Counted from the first letter of the stretch, positions 33,801 to 42,561 are shown. The stretch: DNA of 64,000 nucleotides from Marinomonas hwangdonensis (GCF_003721245.1 NZ_RIZG01000013.1:1-64000); one strand, 5' to 3'. Notes: generated by a model not told the origin, from the letters alone. A program made the numbers and translations.

Positions 33801-35350
33801 CGCTCAGGGTCGATGAGAAACGCAAAGTCCATGTCTAACGCCATATTACGCGCCGTGCTCGCCAGCGCATTTAATCTAGCCAGCAAAGAGTCGGGAGAAT
33901 TACGCTGTTCAAGCGTATCGCGCTGCTGTTCAACCATCACTTTATTGGCGGCTTCAATCCAATAAATGAAATCAGCATGACGCCCTTGTTCAATCTCTTC
34001 GCCCGAACCCAATGGTCGCTCACGAGCCAATTTTGCGGCTTTATCAGTCAATCGAATTAAAATCGGCGTTAACACCTCGATAGTCTGTCGGCTGTTTAAT
34101 CGACTCTCCATATCATCCAAGGTTGCCAACAATGGATGTTCGCTGTCCGTTGCAGTAACACTCAAATCTGGACTAACAGAATGGATTGCTTGTTTTGATT
34201 CAGCCACTAAGGATTGTCGAGCCAATGCAATGTTGTCCATAAACCCCGAGCGCACTGTGGAGCTTGGCTTAGCGATTAAAGTGTCTTGAGATAGTCCATC
34301 AGATACTCCAACCACAGATTCCTCGTGCCATTGCTCGCAACTGTTTGCCAGCGCAATCAAATGCCCCGCGAGGTTGCCGCTGTCCACCGAAGAAATGTAT
34401 TCCGGCAACAAGGTATGCAAGCTTTGCGTGCCGTACCAATTGAAAAAATGCCCGTTGTGTTTTGGTAGTTTTTCCAGCGTAACAAAGGTCGTTTCCAGTC
34501 GCTCAATCGTTTCAATTAAACCTGTCCAGCCAAAATCTCGCGCCGCCACTGAAGACAACAAATACAAACCAATATTGGTCGGCGAAGTTCGATGCGCCAC
34601 CACAGGCTCTGGGTCTTCTTGGAAATTATCAGGTGGTAAAAAATTGTCTTCCTCGGTGACAAAGGTTTCAAAATAGCGCCACGTTTTGCGCGCAGTAAGG
34701 CGTAAAGTCACCGCGCCAACATCCAGCTCATCAGGTCGCAAGACTTCCGGTGAACGACTAACAAACACGGCGACCAAAGGTGCAAGAGACCAAAGCAAAG
34801 CAAACGGCAACACCAGTAGCCACACTGCCGGATTCACCACGATGACATACAAGCAAACCGCCAAGGCAAGCAAGGTGCCACAGGCCATGTTTTGATAAAA
34901 ACCCATCACCTTGAGTCGTGGGCTCGCATTAATCTGCGCCGCGGTTGCCCATTCCAAACAACGCCGATGTGTCACACCTAAACGCAACAAGGTGCGCGTG
35001 ATCGCATCCAATGAACGCCAGCTTTGATCAGGCAGAAAGGCGATAGATAAAAAAGTCTGACTTAAGGCAAGACGTAAATCCCCTAGCCAAAGTCGAAAAT
35101 GGTTGCTGGTATCCACGCCAGAACGGCGAGGAATCATTGAAAAAAGACACGGCAACAAAGGCGGAATCGCCATGACGGCCAATAATACAGCGCTAAAAAA
35201 TAACGCCGACGACGGAAACAACAACCAACTTAACGCCAAGGCTAACAAGGTTGTTGGCGCCACCAGCGAACGCCTTAAATTGTCGAGTAGCTTCCAACGC
35301 CCCAAACTGGAAACGCCCTGCTCTGTTGGCTTGCTCATAATCCACGGCAA
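30731..35350 (-). CDS. ndvB fragment 2: membrane segments and central glucan synthase domains
   Basis: This 1,539-residue frame is in the same register as fragment 1, from which it is separated only by the TGA codon. It starts with two hydrophobic hairpins (about residues 33-70 and 155-195) and the glycoamylase-like domain (TNIGLYLLSSVAARDFGWTG; HFFNWYGTQSL; AHHQGMTIVAIAN), and runs through GH94 N-terminal modules (SGYTWAENSRENQLTPWCND) to GRVAFADMGG, after which the frame is lost. Residues coded by 32297-32368 repeat the 12-residue unit ALFIGRGNSIAT. Its first ATG has no ribosome-binding site of note. Confidence 0.8.
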   Translation of the reverse strand: MPWIMSKPTEQGVSSLGRWKLLDNLRRSLVAPTTLLALALSWLLFPSSALFFSAVLLAVMAIPPLLPCLFSMIPRRSGVDTSNHFRLWLGDLRLALSQTFLSIAFLPDQSWRSLDAITRTLLRLGVTHRRCLEWATAAQINASPRLKVMGFYQNMACGTLLALAVCLYVIVVNPAVWLLVLPFALLWSLAPLVAVFVSRSPEVLRPDELDVGAVTLRLTARKTWRYFETFVTEEDNFLPPDNFQEDPEPVVAHRTSPTNIGLYLLSSVAARDFGWTGLIETIERLETTFVTLEKLPKHNGHFFNWYGTQSLHTLLPEYISSVDSGNLAGHLIALANSCEQWHEESVVGVSDGLSQDTLIAKPSSTVRSGFMDNIALARQSLVAESKQAIHSVSPDLSVTATDSEHPLLATLDDMESRLNSRQTIEVLTPILIRLTDKAAKLARERPLGSGEEIEQGRHADFIYWIEAANKVMVEQQRDTLEQRNSPDSLLARLNALASTARNMALDMDFAFLIDPERKLLSIGYSLAENSLDPSCYDLLASEARLASLFAIAKGDVATKHWFRLGRAATPMGNGSALISWSGSMFEYLMPSLIMRAPTGSLLEQTNRLIVERQQEYGKQLGIPWGVSESSYNARDIEFTYQYSNFGVPGLGLKRGLAENRVIAPYATGLATMIDPQAAVDNYERLNSMGACGCYGFYEALDFTPTRLPVESHVAIVRSFMAHHQGMTIVAIANTLLEGVFRQRFQQEPMIQACELLLHERMPRDVCISHPRAEEVKTFASSLTVIAPIVRRLSPTAAGSPITHLLSNGRYVVMLTATGAGYSRWRDIAVTRWLEDTTCDHYGSFIFLRDKNTGQLWSSSAQPLQDEGHYPAVVFEEDHAEFVRHDGDLTTTMDVLVSGEDDGEVRRISLSNNGRAAHDIELTSYLELVLTTPATDNAHPAFAKMFVQTEYVPEYNALIATRRKRAAQEPSIWAAHFAIVEGEVTADPQYETNRALFIGRGNSIATALFIGRGNSIATAAAFDCDDSSVESVDLNNSIGTVLDPIFSLRYAVHVPAGSVAKVAFWTVVASSREELMDLIDRHHDRSAYDRAKTLAWTQAQVQLRHLDISPTEAGDFQRLAAPIIYADPRFRVSADAIHRGMAGQSVLWPHSISGDLPIVLLRIDDVEDIDQVKQLLRAHEYWRMKRLAVDLVIINEHACSYLQDLQIAIETAVRSSQSRPRLIDKSNGDHVQGAVYVLRADLVDVPVRDLLKSVARVVLIARRGSIGKHIHRLSPASTWPPKIRSKNESTGDEITPFKAKSSRDTAKLDELKQGLEFFNGLGGFGLDGREYTMILENGASTPAPWINVIANASFGFHVSAEGSGYTWAENSRENQLTPWCNDPVSNPSGEAIYVRDEDTLELFGATAQPLRSINQANNKANPSAFVAHHGRGYSCFEHQADGLALTLLQYVPLVDPIKISRLTLHIQTGRRRRFSVTSYAEWVLGTARGTSAPFITTDLDSAGSNALFICNRWNVAFPGRVAFADMGGTQWSHECTSGFA
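32297..32368. repeat. Perfect 36-bp tandem duplication in ndvB
   Basis: The unit starting GGCGGTGGCAATGGAATTAC occurs twice head to tail (32297-32332, 32333-32368). It keeps frame and doubles a 12-residue segment containing FIGRG, a conserved site present once in relatives. Confidence 0.9.
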
Positions 35351-35365
35351 CAGCTGCCAATCGCC

Positions 35366-37786
35366 TCACATCCAACGATGTTGACGTTTCGCAGCGGCAT
35401 CGTATCGGGCTGGAAACTCTTCCACCACTTCCACATCTGACACCAAACCGGCGCGTGCAAAAATGCCTTCGAACAAATCGTGGCTCAGCATGGTGTTATT
35501 CGGCACACGATCCGCCAGCGCAGCTTCGAACATATCGACATCATAAATGCCTTTGCCAGTGAAAGAGCCTTCACCGAAAAGATCTTGATAAACATCGGAA
35601 ATCGCTGCGGCATAAGGATCCATACCACCGGGAGCAGAAAATATACGCTGGAACAAAGAACCTTCCGCGCCCACCGACAAAGACGGTGTAACACGAGGTT
35701 GAAGAATGCCGTAACCCGCGACAACTCGCTGTTTGACTTTATCCAAACGTGGACGATTCAACGGATGCGCCATTTTACCGATTAATCGCAGCGCCGCTTC
35801 TCGTGGTAAACGCGTGTCGGCGTCAAGAGTAATCACGTAGCGAACATCACTCGGCACACTGGGTGCTTTGCCCTGAATGGCCATAAACGTGGTGTCCGTT
35901 GCGCCGCGTAATAATCGGTTCAGCTCATGCAACTTGCCGCGTTTACGCTCCCAGCCCATCCACACATTTTCGCTTGGATTAAATAATCTACGGCGATGCA
36001 ACAAGATAAAACGCGGGCCGGATGGACCTTCTCCGTAACGTTGGTTTAATCGCTCTATTTCCAAAGTCGCCCGTTCTAACAATAAGGCGTCGCTTTCTAA
36101 TTCTTCCAAATCAGCATCTTTGCCGTCAGTTAATAAGGCAAAGCTTACATCGCCGTCGATACCGCTCAGATAATGCACTTCCAAGCGTTCAGTTTGCTCT
36201 AATAAATCCGCTTCAGAGGTGAGCAAAGTCGGCACGGCGATTAAGGTTCGTAACGAGGTCGGCACGCCCGCTTTTAGTTCAAGTCCCGGCAACATTACCG
36301 CGCCAAAGCGCCAGGTCACTAAACGATTAACGATGGCAAACGCCACTTCTGTGGCGGGAATAAAAGCCACCACCGCCCACAACAACCAAGATTGCGCAGG
36401 AAACGCCATGAATCCCGCGAAAACAATACTCATGGCAAGAAAAGCCAAGGCAACAATGGCAATCGTGCCGCTGTAACCCGCGACGCCTAGACGCATATGA
36501 AAACGCCGGACTCTTAAGCGCATGGTGGGTTTATAGGCGATGGATTTTTCGAAAGCCAATCGGCCCTCTTCAATCAAATAATAACCTGGGTCACCAAGAC
36601 GACTTTTTTCTACCTTGGCTTCTTCCGAAAGCACTTGTGCCGACTCATCATTCTTTAATTCCGCACTCTTTAATTCCGCATTCTTAGATTCAAAAGGCTT
36701 TACGCTGTCTTTCGCCATTTCTACGGCGCGCTGGGCAATGTCTATTTCCGAATAGTCACAACCTCGCGCCAGTTCTTCCACGGCGCTGCGGTACAAGTTA
36801 CGTGGCGGGAAATCCATTTGGGCAAACAGGTCATAACGGTAAAATTCTTGATCGACCAGACTGACTTTCTCAAACAATTCCGACCAATCAATGTCGGAAA
36901 TCAACCGCATGCTAGTGATCACATTTCGGATAGTGACGTTCGATGCGCCTTGGCGTTGCTGAGCATGTTGCACCACTTCTTCAACTGAAAGACCTTGCAG
37001 TTGTAAACGCTGCTCTAGCCAGTCGAGCGCGGGTGTAGTTTTCGGATCTTGGTCTCGTAATCGCTTCGCCAATTGCGCAGCAAACACTTCAGACAGCGGT
37101 TCCGATGAACGGGATGCGATGTCTTCTTGTAACGCTGAATGAGCACAACCTGCCACCAAAAGCCGCTCGGTGAAATGATCGGCATCGTGGCGAGCTTCAC
37201 GTCCGACGGCAATTTGATCGGCCAAACGTCGCAGGTTTTCAATCAACACAATGCGCAGCGTAATCGCCACCGCCCATAATTCACCAATGGTGAGCGGTTG
37301 AACTTTTTGATAAGCATGAATAAAACGAACCAGAACATCAGGATCAATATGGCTATCGGTGTGCGCTACAAACGCCCAGGTTAAACCAAATACCCGCGGA
37401 TAACCGGCAAAAGGTCCATCAGCTAGCTTAGGTAATTGTCGATAATAACTGTCCGGCAAATCATCTCGGATCTCGCGAATCTGCTCTTCCACCAAATGAT
37501 AATTATCAAGCAGCCATTCCGCGGCGGGAACCACATTTCCGCCACGTTCTAACTCAGCAGCACTTTCACGATAGGATGCCAAAAGCGCCGTGGCATTTTC
37601 ATCCAAACGCGTTTGCAAAGGCAACACGGAAGGCTCGGAACCGAATACTTGCTGAGCCATAGCCAAACTTTCTGCATGCTCTTCAAGCCGTTCTAAGCCA
37701 AACAACTCCTCTCGAACAGGAATCGTGCTGTCCCAAAGCGAGTGAGAAAATCGTCGTCCAAGTAGAGTGGAAAAAGTGTTTAACAT
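35366..37786 (-). CDS. ndvB fragment 1: GT84 glycosyltransferase part
   Basis: This 806-residue N-terminal piece would still be translated. It has a hydrophobic pair (about 435-475) and the GT84 core VRYVITLDADTRLPREAA (DxD), GSLFQRIFSAPGGMDPY, and ends KRQHRWM, i.e. just after the QxxRW motif, where a TGA replaces the Arg codon expected in RGDWQLLPW. Without the remaining membrane anchor and cyclising/phosphorylase domains, activity is doubtful. SD AAGG precedes the ATG at 37786. There are also short in-frame repeats NAELKSAELKNDESA near residue 375. Confidence 0.8.
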   Translation of the reverse strand: MLNTFSTLLGRRFSHSLWDSTIPVREELFGLERLEEHAESLAMAQQVFGSEPSVLPLQTRLDENATALLASYRESAAELERGGNVVPAAEWLLDNYHLVEEQIREIRDDLPDSYYRQLPKLADGPFAGYPRVFGLTWAFVAHTDSHIDPDVLVRFIHAYQKVQPLTIGELWAVAITLRIVLIENLRRLADQIAVGREARHDADHFTERLLVAGCAHSALQEDIASRSSEPLSEVFAAQLAKRLRDQDPKTTPALDWLEQRLQLQGLSVEEVVQHAQQRQGASNVTIRNVITSMRLISDIDWSELFEKVSLVDQEFYRYDLFAQMDFPPRNLYRSAVEELARGCDYSEIDIAQRAVEMAKDSVKPFESKNAELKSAELKNDESAQVLSEEAKVEKSRLGDPGYYLIEEGRLAFEKSIAYKPTMRLRVRRFHMRLGVAGYSGTIAIVALAFLAMSIVFAGFMAFPAQSWLLWAVVAFIPATEVAFAIVNRLVTWRFGAVMLPGLELKAGVPTSLRTLIAVPTLLTSEADLLEQTERLEVHYLSGIDGDVSFALLTDGKDADLEELESDALLLERATLEIERLNQRYGEGPSGPRFILLHRRRLFNPSENVWMGWERKRGKLHELNRLLRGATDTTFMAIQGKAPSVPSDVRYVITLDADTRLPREAALRLIGKMAHPLNRPRLDKVKQRVVAGYGILQPRVTPSLSVGAEGSLFQRIFSAPGGMDPYAAAISDVYQDLFGEGSFTGKGIYDVDMFEAALADRVPNNTMLSHDLFEGIFARAGLVSDVEVVEEFPARYDAAAKRQHRWM

Positions 37787-37949
37787 AATCGCCTTAAAAT
37801 CATCTGATGAATGGCGCAATCAAGCGTCTTTTCATCTTAATGAAACAAGCGGTCTAGCGTCTGTACGCCAGCGAACTGACACCATAAGGCAGGAAGGTTA
37901 GTTTAATAGGAAGACAAATCCGTCAGACAAGACAAAAGGACAATCAATT

Positions 37950-38777
37950 ATGTTACGCAGCATGCACGACTTAGAGAACTACACCATTGCCGCCACAGAT
38001 GGCAATGTGGGCGAAGTGACAGATTTCTTGTTTGATGACGAGGAATGGGTCGTACGTTATTTCGTGGTTGAAACCGGCAGCTGGCTATCGAGTCGCAAGG
38101 TACTGATTTCCCCTATCGGAATAGAAAAAGCCAACTGGCGAGAAAAAGTTTTTCCCGTAGCCATCACCAAAGAACAAGTGAAGAACAGCCCTAAAGTTGA
38201 TACAGACCAACCCGTTTCCCGCCAACACGAGATCGATCATCTAGGCTACTACGGCTATCCGTATTATTGGGGCGGCACCGGCTTTTGGGGCGGCGGCATG
38301 TATCCATATTCGTTGTATCCAGGCTTTGGCCATTACCCAGACACCAAAGAAGAGTCAGACAGTGCAACGCTTGCTCATGAAAAAGCCAAACGCGAGTTAC
38401 ATCAAAACGATGATCCAAACCTACGCAGCTGCAAAGCCATCATCGGCTATAAAATCCACGCCATCGATGGTGAAATGGGGCATGTTTCTGGTCTATTAAT
38501 TGAAGACAACACCATGGCGGTTCGCTACTTCATGGTCGACACTACCAATTGGTTTGGTGGTCACAAAGTGCTTATCTCGCCAGAGTGGATAGAAGACATG
38601 GATTGGACCGATAATTCCGTGACCATCAACTTAACTCGCCATCAGATAAAAGAAGCACCCGAGTACCACACTACCAAGGACCTAAACCGAGAGCACGAGC
38701 TAGCGGTTTACGATCATTATGGTTTAACTGGCTACTGGGCGAGAGGCGAAAAAGCCAATCTAGTAAAGCAAGATTAA
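37950..38777 (+). CDS. PRC-barrel domain protein with two barrels
   Basis: The 275-residue soluble protein has two PRC-barrel repeats: residues 1-75 (IAATDGNVGEVTDFLFDDEEW, WLSSRKVLISPIGI) and about 160-235 (IHAIDGEMGHVSGLLIEDN, WFGGHKVLISPEWI). They are separated by a Gly/Tyr-rich linker with YYGYPYYWGGTGFWGGGMY. Each barrel is followed by a matching C-terminal tail (QHEIDHLGYYGYP; EHELAVYDHYGLTGYW). Such double-PRC proteins are common in stress gene clusters; their molecular role is unclear. It diverges from ndvB and is followed by a terminator. Confidence 0.85.
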   Translation: MLRSMHDLENYTIAATDGNVGEVTDFLFDDEEWVVRYFVVETGSWLSSRKVLISPIGIEKANWREKVFPVAITKEQVKNSPKVDTDQPVSRQHEIDHLGYYGYPYYWGGTGFWGGGMYPYSLYPGFGHYPDTKEESDSATLAHEKAKRELHQNDDPNLRSCKAIIGYKIHAIDGEMGHVSGLLIEDNTMAVRYFMVDTTNWFGGHKVLISPEWIEDMDWTDNSVTINLTRHQIKEAPEYHTTKDLNREHELAVYDHYGLTGYWARGEKANLVKQD

Positions 38778-38805
38778 CCCTTAGAAAACCTATTATCTAA
38801 GCTCT

Positions 38806-38834
38806 AAAAAATGGACTGCACAATGCAGTCCATT
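38806..38834 (+). terminator. Terminator hairpin after PRC-barrel gene
   Basis: AATGGACTGCA and TGCAGTCCATT form a perfect 11-bp stem with a CAA loop; A-rich on the left side and T-containing on the right, so it may work in both directions. Confidence 0.75.
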
Positions 38835-39048
38835 TCATCTCGACAAGCAGTCCAAGTAATACTAAAGCAATATCGTATCTATAAAATCTATCGTTCATGT
38901 CTCGCTCAATTTTTTAACGAAAGTACACAAAATTGTTGCATTGAGTAGCCATTATTTGCTCGTAGACTGACTTTAACTATGGTTAATTAGTACGCGCAGA
39001 AAAACAAGAAAACACGCACAAATGATAAAAAAGAGAGGTTTCAACGAA

Positions 39049-39459
39049 ATGTCAATGGAATTACTAAGTGTCGTAATTTACGCTGTGCTCATCTTTATAA
39101 TGGTGCTTTTACAGTCAACTTATATGGCTAAAACTGCTGGCTTGGTCTTTAGTTTTGGCAACAGAGAAAAAGCGCAGCCCAGTAAAAAACCTTTGGGTAA
39201 TCGTATCGATAGAACGCTAGAAAATTTAAAGGAAGGCGGCATCATGTATGTACCGCTGGCAGTTTTAGCTGTCAGTACCGATGTCTCCAATCCTTGGACG
39301 TATTATGCCGCGCTGGCCACCATCATTTCACGAGTTCTGTATGTACCAGTCTATATTTTCGGTGTGCGGATTGTCCGTTCTCTCGTCTTTGCACCTAGCT
39401 TAATCGCTATCCCGGTTATGGCTTACGGTGTTATTTCAGGCCTTGCTGGTGCCATCTAA
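39049..39459 (+). CDS. MAPEG family membrane protein
   Basis: The 136-residue integral membrane protein has four hydrophobic segments: VVIYAVLIFIMVLLQSTY, MYVPLAVLAVS, YYAALATIISRVLYVPVYIF and LIAIPVMAYGVISGLAGA. Between them lies the MAPEG-type loop NRIDRTLENLKEGG, where E/N-rich residues contact glutathione in characterised members. The ATG at 39049 (MSMELLSV) is preferred: GAGAGG lies ten bases upstream; a codon nine residues earlier is possible. Bacterial MAPEG proteins may be glutathione transferase-like. It is monocistronic with its own terminator. Confidence 0.82.
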   Translation: MSMELLSVVIYAVLIFIMVLLQSTYMAKTAGLVFSFGNREKAQPSKKPLGNRIDRTLENLKEGGIMYVPLAVLAVSTDVSNPWTYYAALATIISRVLYVPVYIFGVRIVRSLVFAPSLIAIPVMAYGVISGLAGAI

Positions 39460-39503
39460 CTATCTGAATTGTTAAAAATATTGATACTTTAAAAACGATT
39501 AAC

Positions 39504-39531
39504 AAAGGACTGTATCTCGCAGTCCTTTTTT
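39504..39531 (+). terminator. Rho-independent terminator after MAPEG gene
   Basis: AAGGACTG / CAGTCCTT stem with a 7-nt loop followed by TTTTT; the A-run on the other side lets it also serve the convergent VIT gene. Confidence 0.9.
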
Positions 39532-39551
39532 AAAACCCTTTTACTCAATTC

Positions 39552-40280
39552 TTAAACCGCGACATCAAAAGCAATTCCAACCAATGCCGTCGTCGCCATG
39601 GCTAATGCGCCCCAAAAACCGACCCGCACTATGCCAGTAAGCATTTTTGCACCACTCAAATACGATGACATTGCCCCTAAAATAGCGAGAAACACCAGAG
39701 ACAACACAGCGGTAACGACGGATAAATTGGCATCATCATGATAAAAATACGCCGTCATCAAGGGCAATGCCGCACCCAAGGTAAAACTCAACGCTGAGGA
39801 AAAAGCGGCTGTAATGGGTTGTGCTGCTGATAAGTCAGAAATCCCGATTTCATCTCGAGAATGCGCCGCCAGCGCATCGTGCGCCATCAGTTGTCGCGCC
39901 ACAGTGACCGACAATTCTGGCTCCAAACCTCGTTGCTGATAAATTTCCGCTAACTCGATTACCTCTTCTTCATAGTGCTGTTCAAGCGCCTGCTTCTCTT
40001 GTAGCAAATCTGACTTCTCTGTATCGGCCTGAGAACTCACCGACACATATTCTCCCGCCGCCATAGAAATAGCGCCAGCCACTAAACCTGCCGTACCTGC
40101 GACCATGATCGCCGTGTGTCCAGAATTGGCCGACGCCACACCAATAATCAAACTTGCCGTAGACACAATGCCGTCATTCGCGCCTAAAACAGCGGCCCTT
40201 AACCAACCCACGCGATGTTGACGGTGGTGTTCTTGATGAGACCCAGTGGTTTGATTAGACCCTGTCACTTGATGAGACAT
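39552..40280 (-). CDS. VIT1/CCC1 family divalent metal (Fe/Mn) transporter
   Basis: The 242-residue protein has a His-rich N-terminal tail, then the VIT signature LRAAVLGANDGIVSTASLIIGVASA (about 27-51), AGAISMAAGEYVSVSSQADTE with the metal-site Glu, a cytoplasmic helical segment (about 90-150), and three C-terminal membrane helices. It has five membrane segments in all, as expected. The family moves Fe2+ or Mn2+ out of the cytoplasm. AGAGGA precedes the ATG by about eleven bases. It is a single gene, converging on the MAPEG gene. Confidence 0.9.
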   Translation of the reverse strand: MSHQVTGSNQTTGSHQEHHRQHRVGWLRAAVLGANDGIVSTASLIIGVASANSGHTAIMVAGTAGLVAGAISMAAGEYVSVSSQADTEKSDLLQEKQALEQHYEEEVIELAEIYQQRGLEPELSVTVARQLMAHDALAAHSRDEIGISDLSAAQPITAAFSSALSFTLGAALPLMTAYFYHDDANLSVVTAVLSLVFLAILGAMSSYLSGAKMLTGIVRVGFWGALAMATTALVGIAFDVAV

Positions 40281-40544
40281 AAAAACTTTATTCCTCTGGC
40301 TATGCGCCTACCATTTATCCCTACAATTAGGATATTCGACTGAAGAAGAAAATTAAGTGAAAAAGTCCATACATAGTCACAGAGTAAGGGGATATTCCAC
40401 TCGGATACTCTCTCAAGCTTCTTAACCTAAACGTTGGAAAGAGAGATTTGCATTCTATCCGCCACACCCGTAGTGTAATGATCAGAAACAAGTAGCGTGG
40501 TGATTAAAAACAAGCTAAACCTTTAATTTAACTAAAGAGGAAGC

Positions 40545-40766
40545 ATGAAAATGGAAACTGACAATACTCACAAGCACAACCAAAGCATCGCCAACTTTGC
40601 CGCGATTAAAACCGCCATCGTCAATAATGAAGCAGCATTACTCAAAGAATTGCTAGCAAACCAAGCCATACCAGAACTCGAAAAAAGCTACCTCATTGAC
40701 CTAGCAGGGCTCAGCAATGATCCTGCGATCTTGAAAATAATCAAAGACATTCCGTTAGAGAAATAA
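40545..40766 (+). CDS. Small conserved-type hypothetical protein
   Basis: This 73-residue protein has a good ribosome-binding site (AGAGGAAG just before the ATG), so it is probably real. It is helical, with two repeats of an ankyrin-like or TPR-like half pattern: IANFAAIKTAIVNNEAALLKELL and YLIDLAGLSNDPAILKII. No signal or membrane segment is visible. It lies alone between the VIT and soxR genes. I do not recognise the family. Confidence 0.6.
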   Translation: MKMETDNTHKHNQSIANFAAIKTAIVNNEAALLKELLANQAIPELEKSYLIDLAGLSNDPAILKIIKDIPLEK

Positions 40767-40786
40767 GCGTTAACAAGTCGATTGGG

Positions 40787-41236
40787 TTATTCGGTCATCA
40801 GTCGTGGGCCAGTGCCTTTTTCGCCCAGTTCATCGTATGGGTTGAGAAGCCGGCACCTTTCAAGGGACAAACAACCACAGCCAATACAATCGGCCATCAT
40901 GTTTTTCAATTCCGTTAATTGAGTAATCTTCCTATCCAGCTCGCTTTGCCATCGGGAACCCAACGCTTCCCAATCTTCTAGGGTGACGCGAGTTCGGTTT
41001 GGTAACCCTTCAAGTTCTAACAAAATGTCTTCCAAGGAAAATCCTGTCCGCTGAGCAACCTGAATCAGAGAAACTATCCGAATAACATGTTTTGGGTATT
41101 GCCGATGGTTGGATGTGTTTCTTTGACTCTTGATCAAGCCTTTCCTTTCATAGAAATGCAACGCCGACACAGATACGCCGGTCCTTTCACTTAACACGCC
41201 CACCGAAATCCACTCAGGCATTATTATTTTTCGCAT
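40787..41236 (-). CDS. soxR: Redox-sensitive transcriptional activator SoxR
   Basis: The 149-residue MerR-family protein has the HTH VGVLSERTGVSVSALHFYERKGLI (about residues 12-35), a dimerisation helix and the 2Fe-2S motif CIGCGCLSLERC (about residues 116-127), the four-Cys SoxR signature. It senses redox-cycling compounds and activates a target promoter by untwisting a long spacer. Here no soxS follows; instead the divergent promoter for the MFS pump/FMN reductase operon carries the SoxR box, as in many non-enteric bacteria. The start could also be five codons later. Confidence 0.95.
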   Translation of the reverse strand: MRKIIMPEWISVGVLSERTGVSVSALHFYERKGLIKSQRNTSNHRQYPKHVIRIVSLIQVAQRTGFSLEDILLELEGLPNRTRVTLEDWEALGSRWQSELDRKITQLTELKNMMADCIGCGCLSLERCRLLNPYDELGEKGTGPRLMTE

Positions 41237-41243
41237 TTTTCGC

Positions 41244-41274
41244 TTGACCTCAACTTAAGTTTAGGGAGCAGAAT
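41244..41274 (+). promoter_or_regulatory. SoxR-dependent promoter with SoxR box
   Basis: -35 TTGACC (41244-41249) and -10 CAGAAT (41269-41274) are 19 bp apart, the long spacer used by MerR-type activators. The spacer contains CCTCAACTTAAGTTTAGG (41248-41265), a near-palindrome matching the E. coli soxS SoxR box CCTCAAGTTAACTTGAGG at 14 of 18 positions. It points towards the MFS gene. Confidence 0.88.
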
Positions 41275-41367
41275 AGACTCAAATTCAAATCAGCTCAAGT
41301 TCAGCACTTATTAAAACCGCTGATAGAGCCGTGAAAAATACTATTTATGCCTAAAAAGAGAGCCTTA

Positions 41368-42561
41368 ATGAAAACCAATCTATTAGAATCCAGAGCAGTT
41401 TGCCTGCTGCTGATTTCCACACTGACCGTCATGTCCAATGCCACTATTGCTCCGGCGTTACCTAGTTTAGCGAATGAATTCTCAGGAACACCCTCAGCCG
41501 ATTTTTGGGTAAAAATGCTATTGCCCATCCCAGCTTTGTTTGTGGTGATTTTTGCGCCGATCTTAGGCTGGACAGCGGATAAATTCGGTCGTCGAAATCA
41601 AATAATCATTGCGACTACCGTCTTTGCCATCGCCGGTGCTGCTGGCGCACAGCTGCAAGACTTAGAAGCCATTATTATCAGCCGAGCCATTCTGGGTATA
41701 TGTGTCGCTGGACTTATGGCCGCTGTAACAGCGTTAATAACCGATTATTATTCTGGTCCGAAAAGAAGCCAATTTATGGGACTGCAACAAGCTTTCTCTA
41801 ATATTGGCGGCATTCTTTTCATCGTTACAGCGGGCTATCTAGCAGGCATCAGCGCTCGACTGCCTTTTTATATCTACGCAATCGCTATTCTGTTGCTTCC
41901 GCTTATATTCCTGTCTATTCGTGACAGCAAGCAAACCAATCAGCCAAGCGATAACCCGCAAGACGATACCAATACCAGCTGGACACTACCGCTCATTGGC
42001 TGTTCTATTCTCGTTTTCTGCCACTTAATCGTCTTTTATGTCCTACCAACACAAATTCCATTTTTTATGGCAGATATTGGTATCACGGATCCAAGTAAAT
42101 CAGGCTTGGCAATCGGAATGGGAACATTAATCGCCGCGATAACAGGCGTATTCTTTGGCAAACTGGTTGCCAAAATCCAAAGCTATGGCGTCGCACTCAT
42201 CGGCTTTATTGCCATGAGTATTGGCATGCTCGTGCTATCACAAGCCACATCGTTCAGCTTGGTGATTCTCGGTTGCGGCCTGATGGGCGCTTGCATGGGA
42301 TTGGTAATGCCAAATTTCATGGTAAAAGGCATGGAGCTTGTGCCAAGCCACAAACGCGGACTCGCTTCTGGCGTACTGACCAGCAGCATCTTCATTGGGC
42401 AATTTGTTTCACCTTTTGTCACCTCAGCTCTTATCGCCAAATTGGGATACAGCGATTTTTACTTATTAGCAGGGGCTTTTACTTTAGTACTAGCCATTGC
42501 AGGCGCCGCCACCCTGAAAAAACAATCTACTCTCACTACAAACGTTAACAAAGGAAACTAA
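41368..42561 (+). CDS. MFS transporter, SoxR-regulated
   Basis: The 397-residue protein has twelve hydrophobic segments and the MFS loop motif GWTADKFGRRNQIIIATTV (about residues 68-86). A drug-efflux role fits SoxR control. I use the ATG at 41368 (MKTNLLESRAV), with a GAGAG element in front; an ATG seven codons upstream has none. It is followed after one base by the FMN reductase gene, so they form an operon under the SoxR promoter. The substrate is unknown but probably a redox-active or aromatic compound. Confidence 0.9.
   Translation: MKTNLLESRAVCLLLISTLTVMSNATIAPALPSLANEFSGTPSADFWVKMLLPIPALFVVIFAPILGWTADKFGRRNQIIIATTVFAIAGAAGAQLQDLEAIIISRAILGICVAGLMAAVTALITDYYSGPKRSQFMGLQQAFSNIGGILFIVTAGYLAGISARLPFYIYAIAILLLPLIFLSIRDSKQTNQPSDNPQDDTNTSWTLPLIGCSILVFCHLIVFYVLPTQIPFFMADIGITDPSKSGLAIGMGTLIAAITGVFFGKLVAKIQSYGVALIGFIAMSIGMLVLSQATSFSLVILGCGLMGACMGLVMPNFMVKGMELVPSHKRGLASGVLTSSIFIGQFVSPFVTSALIAKLGYSDFYLLAGAFTLVLAIAGAATLKKQSTLTTNVNKGN

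Larger units (their letters stand above)
28939..37786 (-). pseudogene. ndvB: Cyclic beta-1,2-glucan synthase (NdvB/ChvB-like), broken by TGA, frameshift and duplication
   Basis: Over 8.8 kb one can follow a single NdvB-type gene: an N-terminal GT84 glycosyltransferase, a membrane region, a glycoamylase-like domain and a C-terminal GH94 phosphorylase. Intact relatives are one chain of about 2,800-2,900 residues. Here the frame is interrupted by an in-frame TGA at 35366-35368, directly after the QHRW motif, and by a frameshift near 30768-30780. A perfect 36-bp tandem duplication lies at 32297-32368. The start ATG at 37786 has AAGG five bases upstream. The product would have made osmoregulated periplasmic cyclic glucans; the gene is probably dead unless the lesions are assembly errors. 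The three coding pieces are listed separately. Confidence 0.85.

Noticed and set aside
35360-35370. TGA in ndvB as a selenocysteine codon
   Set aside because: Relatives have Arg there, no selenocysteine-type hairpin is visible, and the gene has other lesions.
40281-40544. Metal riboswitch upstream of the VIT transporter
   Set aside because: No yybP-ykoY or M-box core could be recognised in the region.
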